Assembly (NCBI GenBank): GCA_028711675.1
Contig: JAQTRT010000005.1
Location: 1 to 27,546 of the forward strand
Direction of reading: 5' to 3'
Source: a bacterium
Lineage (GTDB): Bacteria; Spirochaetota; JAHITG01
DNA: 27,546 nt
The stretch's first letter is position 1, and every line of letters begins with the position of its first letter. Of this stretch, positions 5,827 through 13,290 are shown piece after piece. A program made the translations under genes and the position numbers. The notes under the pieces are model-generated. The model searched no databases and was not told the origin of the DNA. It saw only the letters and a list, made by a program, of their open reading frames with translations.

Positions 5827-7944
5827 TTATTCTTTCAGTATCACGATGCGGAAGCCGTGGTAATACCAGTTGGAATAAGGAAGGCCCACGGCCCTGTAAG
5901 CTATCCGGATGGTCTTGGAGTCGAAGATCGTGGCTGAATTGTTGGCTGAGCCGCCGCGCAGGACCTTCCGGCTCCCGCTCTCCGGGCCTTTCGGGTCTTT
6001 GGCCGGGCTCTCTTTATAGTAGCCGCCGTCATACCAGTCCAGGCACCATTCCCAGACATTGCCCAGCATGTCGTACAGCCCCCACGGATTGGGCTTTTTC
6101 CGGCCGGCCGGGTGGAGGTCGCCCTTGGAATTCTGGCTGCTCCAGGCATAATCATCGCTCAGCACATCGCCCCAGTAATATATGTTCGTGGAACCGGCGC
6201 GGCAGGCGTATTCCCATTCCGCTTCGGTTGGCAGACGAGCCTTTACCTTGTACAGTTTTGAGAACTTCCGGCAGAATTTATCGGCTTCTTCCCAGCTCAC
6301 TCTTTCGACCGGGAGGCTTCCGCCTTTTATCTTGCTGGGATTCTCGTCCATAATCTTCCTGTACTGGTCCTGCGTAACCTCATACCGCCCCATCCAGAAC
6401 CCGGTGACCTCAACCTTGTGCCTGGGCTTTTCGTTCTTCGAGGCTTCCCGGTCATTATCGCCGGAGCCCATGAGAAAAGAGCCGGAAGGCACGTAAACGA
6501 ACGGGATGCCTCCCACGGTCTTTGTCTCTTCCCGCCCTGAAAGGGCGGCGATGCCCGGACAATCCTGTCCGGTCAGCCTGTCCGCGTTCAGGATATTTGC
6601 GCGCTCATTGTAATCTTTCACGGCTTCCGTGTCATTGCACCAGGAGCTGCTTAAGATGTAATTTCTGGCCTGAGCCAGTGTCTCGGCCGCTTTCTCTTTC
6701 CGGCCGGAAGAATTGTAATAATCGGTCCGGTCGAAATATGAGAGGACGGTATTGCGGAAATAGGAATAAGCCGTTTCCTCGGCCTGCTTTTTCCCGGCCG
6801 CAAGGTCTGCCGCGGATTTCTTATATTTCGGTTCTTCCTTATCGGATACTTTTTCCAGAAGCTGCTCAGCCTCGCTGTATTTTATGAGCGCTTCGCTGAA
6901 TTTGAACTGCGAATAAAAAAAAACTGCTTTTTGAACGGCCTGCCCGGCTGTCAGGAGACAGAGAGCATCGAGCCGTTCCCGGATGAAGGTCCGGATATCG
7001 GCCGGTTTTTCCCTTGAGGAAAGGCCTGATCTCCGGAACTCGTCATTTATCTTTTCATACCCGTAAAGGGCTTCCTCATACTTTTCCCGCCTGAGGGATT
7101 TTTCCGGTTCCCCCATTCTTTCTTTCAGGTACATTCCGTAAGAAGCCGCAATCCTGCCCTCCACAGAGGACCTGAAACCGGCCAGTTCTTCCTGTTTCGA
7201 ACGGGGAACCTTAGTCTCCATGGCTTCAAGGGCCTGCCTGTATTTCCGCGATGCGTTCTCATACTCTTTGTTCGTGTAATAGCCGTCCCCTTCGCTCACC
7301 AGGGATTGGGCATAATCACTGATCATGGCCATGGCCGCACTGTCGGCCGGCACATTGAGCGGCTGCAGTCCGGGCGGTTTGCCCCATTCTGCGGGAGGCT
7401 TTTTTAATCCGGAGAGGTCTTTTACGCTTTCAGCGGTCACAGCGGCTTCCATGGAATATTCCGGCTTGATGAGCTTGCGTACGATCTCGCGTGCGTACCA
7501 TCCCAGGCCGGATCTGTCAAACTCAGCTTCTACAACAGAGTTTTTATCCGGTTCTTTTGTTGTCCGGTCCCTTTTCAGGGCCTGGCTAAAGACACGGAGC
7601 TTCCCTTGTCTCTCCTCCAGTTTTCCGTAAACAATTAGGTCCGCGTCGAGTATACTGGCGATCTGCGTGAGGCACTGGGTCTCATCGCAGTTATTGGACA
7701 TCATTTGTTCAGCCTGCTGATACATAACTTTAATGTCTGTCTCGGAAATCACACGGTATTTCCCGGCTGTTTCCTGGAAGAAATAAAGGACCAGTTTATC
7801 ATGGAATTCTTCTGCCAGGGAAGCAGAGACGCCTTGTTTGGCTTCAAAAGTCTTGATGAAAAGCCTGGCCGGTTTGGCCTGAGCAATACCCGGGATAAGA
7901 AAAAAAATCAGCAGGAGCAGACAGGAAATTTTAAATCGCTTCAT
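5827..7944 (-). CDS. Secreted protein: TolB/CsgG-like N-terminus, helical middle, FGE/SUMF1-like C-terminus
   Basis: The product has 705 residues. Residues 1-23 form a clear signal peptide ending AQA. About 24-160 resemble the N-terminal domain seen in TolB/CsgG-type periplasmic proteins, with the familiar Cys pair (C86, C91) followed by ADLIVYGKLE. About 205-450 are charged helices, possibly TPR-like. From about 478 to 704 lies an FGE-sulfatase domain: YVPSGSFLMGS, LPTEAEWEYACRAG, GNVWEWCLDWYD, LRGGS and a final GFRIV. The active-site Cys pair of formylglycine-generating enzymes is absent where expected (IRIAYRAV has no Cys), so a binding or structural role is more likely than sulfatase activation. 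I chose ATG 7944 because GGAGG at 7955-7959 and the signal peptide follow from it. An upstream in-frame ATG at 8067 lies inside repeat element B. Confidence 0.85.
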   Translation of the reverse strand: MKRFKISCLLLLIFFLIPGIAQAKPARLFIKTFEAKQGVSASLAEEFHDKLVLYFFQETAGKYRVISETDIKVMYQQAEQMMSNNCDETQCLTQIASILDADLIVYGKLEERQGKLRVFSQALKRDRTTKEPDKNSVVEAEFDRSGLGWYAREIVRKLIKPEYSMEAAVTAESVKDLSGLKKPPAEWGKPPGLQPLNVPADSAAMAMISDYAQSLVSEGDGYYTNKEYENASRKYRQALEAMETKVPRSKQEELAGFRSSVEGRIAASYGMYLKERMGEPEKSLRREKYEEALYGYEKINDEFRRSGLSSREKPADIRTFIRERLDALCLLTAGQAVQKAVFFYSQFKFSEALIKYSEAEQLLEKVSDKEEPKYKKSAADLAAGKKQAEETAYSYFRNTVLSYFDRTDYYNSSGRKEKAAETLAQARNYILSSSWCNDTEAVKDYNERANILNADRLTGQDCPGIAALSGREETKTVGGIPFVYVPSGSFLMGSGDNDREASKNEKPRHKVEVTGFWMGRYEVTQDQYRKIMDENPSKIKGGSLPVERVSWEEADKFCRKFSKLYKVKARLPTEAEWEYACRAGSTNIYYWGDVLSDDYAWSSQNSKGDLHPAGRKKPNPWGLYDMLGNVWEWCLDWYDGGYYKESPAKDPKGPESGSRKVLRGGSANNSATIFDSKTIRIAYRAVGLPYSNWYYHGFRIVILKE

Positions 7945-7960
7945 TGACGGTTTTCCTCCA

Positions 7961-8063
7961 GGAAAATGGGGACGGTTCTGATTTTTTAAAATATTCCATT
8001 TGTAGCACCGTACCTTTAGGTGCGGTGATTGCCGTATTAAAATCAGAACCGTCCCCATTTTCC
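7961..8063. repeat. Inverted-repeat element B (25-bp perfect arms, 103 bp)
   Basis: The left arm GGAAAATGGGGACGGTTCTG (continuing ATTTT, 7961-7985) is the exact reverse complement of 8039-8063. The interior contains a 22-bp imperfect palindrome, CACCGTACCT/AGGTGCGGTG (8006-8027), also found at 5745 and 21010. The left end abuts the ribosome binding site of the FGE-like gene. There is no coding capacity and no transposase. It looks like a non-autonomous, REP/MITE-like element. Confidence 0.85.
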
Positions 8064-8172
8064 CCATTATATGGGAATTAAAATAATTGTCAACGGCTTT
8101 CTGAAGCTTATACCCTTGTCTGTTATTAAATGTCAGGAACCGGCACGTTCTCCAAAAATAAAATACATTCGA

Positions 8173-8200
8173 TTGACTTCATTTTATAAAAAAATATATA
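8173..8200 (+). promoter_or_regulatory. Putative promoter for the 7TM-GAF-PP2C gene
   Basis: TTGACT (8173-8178) and TATATA (8195-8200) are separated by 16 bases in an AT-rich stretch. This gives a leader of about 80 bases before the ATG at 8289. Confidence 0.5.
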
Positions 8201-8236
8201 TATTTGAAATACGGCGGCAAATAAAGGGCCGTATCC

Positions 8237-8279
8237 GGGACAGCCGGGGAAACTGTCCTTTCGGGATAAGGAAAGGGAC
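8237..8279 (+). promoter_or_regulatory. Two mutually exclusive leader hairpins
   Basis: GGACAG (8238-8243) can pair with CTGTCC (8253-8258). The GTCC part of that second strand also begins GTCCTTTC (8255-8262), which can pair with GAAAGGGAC (8271-8279) with one bulge. The second hairpin ends one base before the GGAGGG ribosome site. The arrangement could control translation, but no known riboswitch class is recognised. Confidence 0.35.
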
Positions 8280-8288
8280 GGAGGGAAC

Positions 8289-10514
8289 ATGGACTTTAAT
8301 ATGATACGTTTCTATCTTCTGGGCGGAGCCGTGTTGACGGCTTTTCTCATGCTCTTCCTCGGCATCTTTATCATGATAAAGAACTTTAAAGCTCCCCTGA
8401 ACCGCAATTTATTCATCGCCTGTCTGGGTGTCGTGGGCTGGTGCCTGAGCGCGGTCCATGTGTTCTATAATATTTACCGGAACACGCCTATCCATCCTTT
8501 TATCAGCTTCAGGCTGATCTGGACCTGCTCTATCTTCATCGGTTTTGCCACGCTGAACTTTGCCTTCTACTATCCTCCCCGGTCCCGGTTCATCAACGGG
8601 AAAAGGGAATTCCTCATCTTCCTGATCCCCAGCGCGCTTGCCGTCCTCTTCATCATCGGTTCAGCGGACGGCATCATGCGGGTCCTGAACGGGAACGGGC
8701 AGATGACGGTCTTTCATGTGCGCAGGACCATGCTGATGGACCTCACGATCAGGAACAGCACGCTGGTCAATGTCAGGGTCGACCTGCTCAAGGGCGGGAT
8801 CCTGTACGCGTTCCCCCTGTTGAGCACGCTCCTCGCCACGATCCTTGTCCTTTTCCGGAAATACCGGATACAGCCGGACATCCAGGGAAAGAACAAGCTG
8901 AAGCTGATAGGCGCGGGCATGCTCCTCACAGCCCTGCTGGCATGGCCTTTCGGGAACCTGCTCCCCATGTTCCTGAACAACATCAATTTCTACGGCATCG
9001 CTCTCATCTCTCCCATTATTATCTTCTCCTTTATGGCGTACAGCATTATCCGGTACAAGGCCCTGGAGATCGAGACCATCATCCACAAGACCATCATGTG
9101 GTTCATCGTCACCTCGCTTGTCATCATACCCATCGTGCTCGTCATTTTCCCGTTCTATAATTATTTTATAATGGCCGGGCCGACGCTCGTCACGCTCCTC
9201 GTGGTCCTGTTCGTCTATATTTTTCATGAGATCCACGAGCTTATCCAGCCCAGGATCAACCGCCTGTTCGAAAGGAACAGGGTCGATTACGGCGAACTGT
9301 TCCAGCGCATATCCCAGAACATCCTCTCGGCCTCCAGCACGGACGTTATCCTCAACACGGTCCAGGAGAACATTGTGCGGGAGATCCACAGCGAATTCGC
9401 CTTTTCCATGCTTATGAAACTGAACTATTATTACGAGCTGTCTGGCCGGTTCGGGAAAATGCCGGCTGACGGCATCGACCCCATCCATGCCTCCTCGCAG
9501 CTCATCAGCCTGCTGGATAAAGAAGCCAGGGTGCTGGAAGGCGTTTACGTCCGCAATTCGCCCGATTACGCGGCCGTCCGGAACGAAGGGTTCTTTTCCC
9601 GGTATCACGTGGAAGTGGTCGTGCCCTACAAGTTCAGGGACAGGCTCTTCGGGTTCCTGGCCCTGGGCAGAAAAACGAATTTGAAAGATTATACGAACGA
9701 CGAGATAAAAATGTTCGAGAACCTGGTGAAGAACGCGGGCCTCTCCCTGTTCAACGCCGAGAACCAGGAGCTGTTCGTGAAGAACAAGCTGCTGGAACGG
9801 GACCTCTCCATTGCCACGGATATCCAGCGGTCCCTTCTTCCCACCGACACTTTTTCCGTGGAAGGGCTTGACATCAAGGCGTTCACAAAGCCCATGTCCG
9901 TGGGCAACGGCGATTATTACGACATCAAGGAGATCAGCAACGACCGGATACTGGTCCTTATCCTGGACGTTTCCGGGAAAGGCGTCAGCGCCGCGCTGGT
10001 CATGGTCATGATCCAGACCGTATTCCTCAACCATATCCTCTTCTACGAGGACCTCTCCAAGCTGGCCGGGAACATCAACGAGGTCCTGCTCACCCGGCTG
10101 AAAGGTGAAAAATTCGCGACCGCCATCTTTCTCGAGGTGAACACAAAGACCGGGGAGGCCCGGGTCCTGAACTGCGGCCATCACCCCCTCCTCCTCATGG
10201 ACCCGGAAAAAAAGCTGACGAGGATCGGCGCCAATTCCCTGCCCCTGGGCATGATGGAATCGCTGAACGAAAAAGTGCTGGACATTAAAATACCGAAAGG
10301 GAGCCTGGCCCTCCTGTACACGGACGGCCTGGCCGAGACGAAGAACAGCAACGCGGAACTGTTCGGCGAAACAAGGATAACCGAGACAGCCCTCTCGAAC
10401 CGGGACAAAGCGCCCGATGAGATCGTCAAGGCCCTGTTCCGGGAAGCGAAGGATTTCGCAAAAGAAGAACAGCAGGGGGATGACATGACCCTCATCGTGG
10501 TCAAGAAGAATTAA
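8289..10514 (+). CDS. 7TM-GAF-PP2C (RsbU/SpoIIE-type) serine phosphatase
   Basis: The 741-residue membrane signalling protein has about 315 N-terminal residues with roughly seven to nine hydrophobic segments, resembling the 7TM sensor modules of some histidine kinases. A GAF-like domain (about 340-490) follows, then a PP2C-type phosphatase domain (about 505-740). The phosphatase shows DIQRSLLP, GDYYD (D542, D545), DVSGKGVSAAL (D560), GHHPLLL, TDGLAE (D679) and GDDMTLIVV (D731, D732). These acidic residues bind the metal ions in RsbU/SpoIIE enzymes, which dephosphorylate anti-sigma-factor antagonists. The usual VGGDYYD reads VGNGDYYD. No antagonist or anti-sigma kinase lies nearby, so its partner is elsewhere. 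GGAGGG at 8280-8285 precedes the ATG closely. The gene ends 13 bases from the convergent glycosyltransferase gene. Confidence 0.9.
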   Translation: MDFNMIRFYLLGGAVLTAFLMLFLGIFIMIKNFKAPLNRNLFIACLGVVGWCLSAVHVFYNIYRNTPIHPFISFRLIWTCSIFIGFATLNFAFYYPPRSRFINGKREFLIFLIPSALAVLFIIGSADGIMRVLNGNGQMTVFHVRRTMLMDLTIRNSTLVNVRVDLLKGGILYAFPLLSTLLATILVLFRKYRIQPDIQGKNKLKLIGAGMLLTALLAWPFGNLLPMFLNNINFYGIALISPIIIFSFMAYSIIRYKALEIETIIHKTIMWFIVTSLVIIPIVLVIFPFYNYFIMAGPTLVTLLVVLFVYIFHEIHELIQPRINRLFERNRVDYGELFQRISQNILSASSTDVILNTVQENIVREIHSEFAFSMLMKLNYYYELSGRFGKMPADGIDPIHASSQLISLLDKEARVLEGVYVRNSPDYAAVRNEGFFSRYHVEVVVPYKFRDRLFGFLALGRKTNLKDYTNDEIKMFENLVKNAGLSLFNAENQELFVKNKLLERDLSIATDIQRSLLPTDTFSVEGLDIKAFTKPMSVGNGDYYDIKEISNDRILVLILDVSGKGVSAALVMVMIQTVFLNHILFYEDLSKLAGNINEVLLTRLKGEKFATAIFLEVNTKTGEARVLNCGHHPLLLMDPEKKLTRIGANSLPLGMMESLNEKVLDIKIPKGSLALLYTDGLAETKNSNAELFGETRITETALSNRDKAPDEIVKALFREAKDFAKEEQQGDDMTLIVVKKN

Positions 10515-10527
10515 TTATCCCCATCGA

Positions 10528-12405
10528 TTATTTCATTATAATGACCGAATTGGAAAAGCCCCAGCCGTTCGGGACCTTGTCCGGGTTCCGAGGATCGGGT
10601 TTCCACTCCCTGTTGTCCACGACAAAAAGATATTCGTTCCGGCCCCTGGGAATGTCCAGGCTCAGGCTCCAGATACCGCGTTCATCTTTTTTCATCCTGT
10701 GCTCCTGTCGCGGATACCAGAGGTTGAACGTCCCTGCCACGCTCACTTCCCGGGCCTTCGCATCCTGGTACCGGAAAGTATAAGCTCTTTTTTTCAGCCA
10801 ATCCATGATCCGGCCTTTGTCCCAGCCTCCGGGCCGCGGCTCGAACCAGAACACGCCGATACCCGGGAACCTTTTCCTTTCCTTCATGATCATAGCATGG
10901 TCCAGGGTCCTGATGATGATCTGGTCAGGGTCCGTGAACCAGTCATGCGAATAGACCAGGCAGATCCGTTCCTTATCCCTGAGCAGGCTGATCATGTAAG
11001 GAATGTCCGTCAGGGCCATCTTGGGCTCAAGCACGTTCCTGTCGAAAAGGTCGACCGGAAGGCCTTTCTCCTGATTCTTTTTTTTATACGCGTGATAATA
11101 ATAATCAAAAGGGATCTGGGTCCATGTAGCATTGAAGATAATAATATCATCGGGCTTAATCTTTTTCGCCACATGTTCCGCGGCACCTGACCAGCCCTCG
11201 TTCTGGTGGAACACATAAAAGACCACGAACGAACCTGTTGCCGGTATCAGGACAAGGATAAGAATGACGGACAGGATGATACGGGACCCGGCCTTCTTAC
11301 TTTTGAACAGCAGGCCTGGCCTTGTCAGGCTGTTCATTCCCGCTGCCAGAAGCATGTAATATGTCAATGTACCGGCAATGAGCGTCCGGTCCAGGAAAAC
11401 AGGCCGGAAAAAACTGGCCAGCCATTCGCCAAGCATGGGACCGAGGAATAATAAAAGGAAAAGCAGGAGCGTGCCAATCTTTTTCCTCAATGCCAGGATA
11501 CCCAGAAAAGCCAGTCCCCAGTAAAAAATATTCCACGCAGCAGGCAATGGTATCTCCCTGGGAAGAAAGGCAAAATTAAAATTCTGGAAAGTATAATAAA
11601 TGCTCTCCCATGTCGGAAAGCTGAGCCAGAAGTCTCCCCGGACACGCAGAGTCTGCCTGATGAACGGACCGAGCCAGGGAAGCCACAGGAGCAGGGAAAA
11701 ACCCTGGCCAATGAGCCATTTTCCCAGGAAACCTTTCTGTTCCAAACCCGGGAACAGGGATTTGGAAGTTCCAGCCCGCCTGAGGACCAGGCTCCCCAGA
11801 ACAACTGTATTGATGATCAAAGGAAAGAAGATCAGCCCTATATTATGCGTGAGCATGACGCATGTCTGCGACACGGCATATCCGGCCCAGATAAAAAACG
11901 CTGACCCCTTCCCCGATCTTTTTCCTTCATCCGGCATAAGGAGGCATGCAAGGAAATAAAGGCCGGCTGCTGTGCTAAGGACCAGGAGGGAGTACATCCG
12001 TGTCTCCTGGGAATACTGGATATGGAACGGCGAGATAACCAGCAGAAAAAGGGCGATAAGCGCTGTCCGGTTCCCCAAGAACCTTTTACAGGCACCATAA
12101 AAAAAAGGAAGCGCGAGAAGGCCGAACAGGACGGAAAGCCCCCTGACCGCTGCCGGTGCAGTGCCGAACAGCCTCATCCAGAAATTAAGAAGGATATAAT
12201 AAAAAGGCGGGTGCTGGTCGATCCTGATGATCCAGTCCAGGCATCTTTTCAGGTCGAACCGGGCCACCCAGATGCTGAACGCTTCATCGAGCCAGATGCT
12301 CTTTATGCTTATCCTGTGTATCCGGAGGAAAAGGCCAAGCAGGAAAAGACAGGATAGTATGATGAATGTTCTGCGGGATTTAATAAATTCTTTGATTGAA
12401 TTAAT
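10528..12405 (-). CDS. GT-C membrane glycosyltransferase (PMT/ArnT-like) with C-terminal CBM48-like domain
   Basis: Many hydrophobic segments follow a short basic N-terminus. The first loop has IWLDEAFSIW with the Asp-Glu pair typical of GT39/GT83-type enzymes that use polyprenyl-phosphate sugars. HPPFYY and SPFHIQYSQETRMYSLL are also characteristic. The last 85 or so residues (VSVAGTFNLW, KDERGIWSLSLDIPRG, EYLFVVDN) form an AMPK/CBM48-type glycogen-binding or E-set fold, an unusual appendage. Start choice: the only in-frame ATG before the first membrane helix (12450) lies inside repeat element C. A strong AGGAGG at 12412-12417 points instead to an ATT codon at 12405, 6 bases downstream, giving 625 residues. 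ATT starts are rare, so the ATG at 12450 remains possible. Acceptor and donor sugars are unknown. Confidence 0.8.
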   Translation of the reverse strand: MNSIKEFIKSRRTFIILSCLFLLGLFLRIHRISIKSIWLDEAFSIWVARFDLKRCLDWIIRIDQHPPFYYILLNFWMRLFGTAPAAVRGLSVLFGLLALPFFYGACKRFLGNRTALIALFLLVISPFHIQYSQETRMYSLLVLSTAAGLYFLACLLMPDEGKRSGKGSAFFIWAGYAVSQTCVMLTHNIGLIFFPLIINTVVLGSLVLRRAGTSKSLFPGLEQKGFLGKWLIGQGFSLLLWLPWLGPFIRQTLRVRGDFWLSFPTWESIYYTFQNFNFAFLPREIPLPAAWNIFYWGLAFLGILALRKKIGTLLLFLLLFLGPMLGEWLASFFRPVFLDRTLIAGTLTYYMLLAAGMNSLTRPGLLFKSKKAGSRIILSVILILVLIPATGSFVVFYVFHQNEGWSGAAEHVAKKIKPDDIIIFNATWTQIPFDYYYHAYKKKNQEKGLPVDLFDRNVLEPKMALTDIPYMISLLRDKERICLVYSHDWFTDPDQIIIRTLDHAMIMKERKRFPGIGVFWFEPRPGGWDKGRIMDWLKKRAYTFRYQDAKAREVSVAGTFNLWYPRQEHRMKKDERGIWSLSLDIPRGRNEYLFVVDNREWKPDPRNPDKVPNGWGFSNSVIIMK

Positions 12406-12424
12406 GTTCTTCCTCCTTATTAGC

Positions 12425-12519
12425 GGGGACGGTGCTTGACATTTTGACATTTATATATAAGCATTATAAAAGGATATCAATCATTACGAAAAAATGTCAA
12501 AATGTCAAGCACCGTCCCC
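12425..12519. repeat. Inverted-repeat element C (28-bp perfect arms, 95 bp)
   Basis: GGGGACGGTGCTTGACATTT plus TGACATTT-type continuation (12425-12452) is the exact reverse complement of 12492-12519. The AT-rich interior is clearly related to that of element E (shared ATCATTACG). The right arm contains the TGA stop of the methyltransferase gene and encodes its last residues. The left arm lies just upstream of the glycosyltransferase ribosome site and contains an in-frame ATG. Each arm has two TTGACA-like hexamers. Confidence 0.88.
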
Positions 12520-13284
12520 CTTAAAGAGATGATAACAGAATATTCCTGCTGCCACGCCCACGTTCAGGGAATCCGTACGGTTATGCATGGGGATGCGGAG
12601 CTTCACGTCACAGCTGCGGACCTCATCAGGGGTCAAGCCTTTCTCCTCGCTTCCCAGGAAAAGCGCGATCTTTTTTTGGTCCGGTGAATACCTGTCCAGG
12701 GGAACGGCATCAGGGTCCAGGACCGCAGCAGCCAGAGTAAATCCCCTGCTCTTCAGCGCATTTGTGAAGCTGTTAAAATTATCGTATCTGGAAAGAGGGA
12801 TACGGAGGACCGCACCCATGGATACCTTCAGGCTCCGTCTGCTGAAAGGGTCCTGGCATTCCGGGCCCAGGCACACAGCCTCTGCTCCGAGCCCTGCTGA
12901 AGAACGGATGATGCTCCCGAGGTTCTCTTCATTATAGATCCTCGGGCAGATCGTCATGTACTTTGTATCCGGGTGATGTTCGATCCAGTCCGTAAAATCA
13001 GACAGGAGGGGCCTTTGGCTGGCGCAGAGCACGGACCGTTCGAACGGGAATCCCGCGACAGCCGAAATCCCGGCCTTATCCATGGCCAGGATTGGGAACC
13101 TGTGTTCCGACAGGCCGGTAAAATGCTCTTCCAGCTTTTTCTCGCAGAGCACGGCTAAAATGTTCATTTTCAGGGCAATGAGTTCTTCGGTAAGGAACTT
13201 ACCTTCAGCGATCATCAGGCCTTCTGAACGAAGATCACGTCCTTTTAAATTGCTGAACAGGGAAATAAGCTTGGGATCATCCAT
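12505..13284 (-). CDS. TrmH/SpoU-family RNA 2'-O-methyltransferase
   Basis: The 259-residue protein carries the three SPOUT motifs: NLGSIIRSSAGLG (121-133), ALFLGSEEKGL (207-217) and IPMHNRTDSLNVGVAAGI (231-248). This fold binds S-adenosylmethionine in a C-terminal knot and methylates a ribose in tRNA or rRNA. The N-terminal 100 residues resemble the substrate-binding domain of this family. Which RNA is modified cannot be told. The final residues GDGA and the TGA stop come from repeat element C, so the native C-terminus was altered by the insertion, well outside the knot. The ATG lies 6 bases after the stop of the transglutaminase-like gene, with only weak ribosome-site similarity, so the two are probably cotranscribed. 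Confidence 0.9.
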   Translation of the reverse strand: MDDPKLISLFSNLKGRDLRSEGLMIAEGKFLTEELIALKMNILAVLCEKKLEEHFTGLSEHRFPILAMDKAGISAVAGFPFERSVLCASQRPLLSDFTDWIEHHPDTKYMTICPRIYNEENLGSIIRSSAGLGAEAVCLGPECQDPFSRRSLKVSMGAVLRIPLSRYDNFNSFTNALKSRGFTLAAAVLDPDAVPLDRYSPDQKKIALFLGSEEKGLTPDEVRSCDVKLRIPMHNRTDSLNVGVAAGIFCYHLFKGDGA

Positions 13285-13290
13285 TCTTTT

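Larger units (their letters stand above)
7945..8288. other. 344-base divergent intergenic region
   Basis: It separates the FGE-like gene (minus) from the 7TM-GAF-PP2C gene (plus). It holds inverted-repeat element B (7961-8063), a promoter-like pair (8173-8200) and two overlapping leader hairpins (8237-8279). I see no RNA gene or reliable coding frame in it. Confidence 0.6.

Noticed and set aside
7945..8067. N-terminal extension of the FGE-like protein from an ATG at 8067
   Set aside because: These 41 codons are translated from repeat element B and would bury the signal peptide. The ribosome site supports 7944.
8661..10184. A 507-codon open frame antisense to the PP2C phosphatase gene
   Set aside because: It is a mirror of the GC-leaning codons on the other strand, rich in Asp, His, Glu and Gln, with no domain. 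The sense gene has all family motifs.
10515..10527. Shared terminator between the convergent PP2C and glycosyltransferase genes
   Set aside because: Only 13 bases separate the stops and no stem-loop with a U-tract is visible there.
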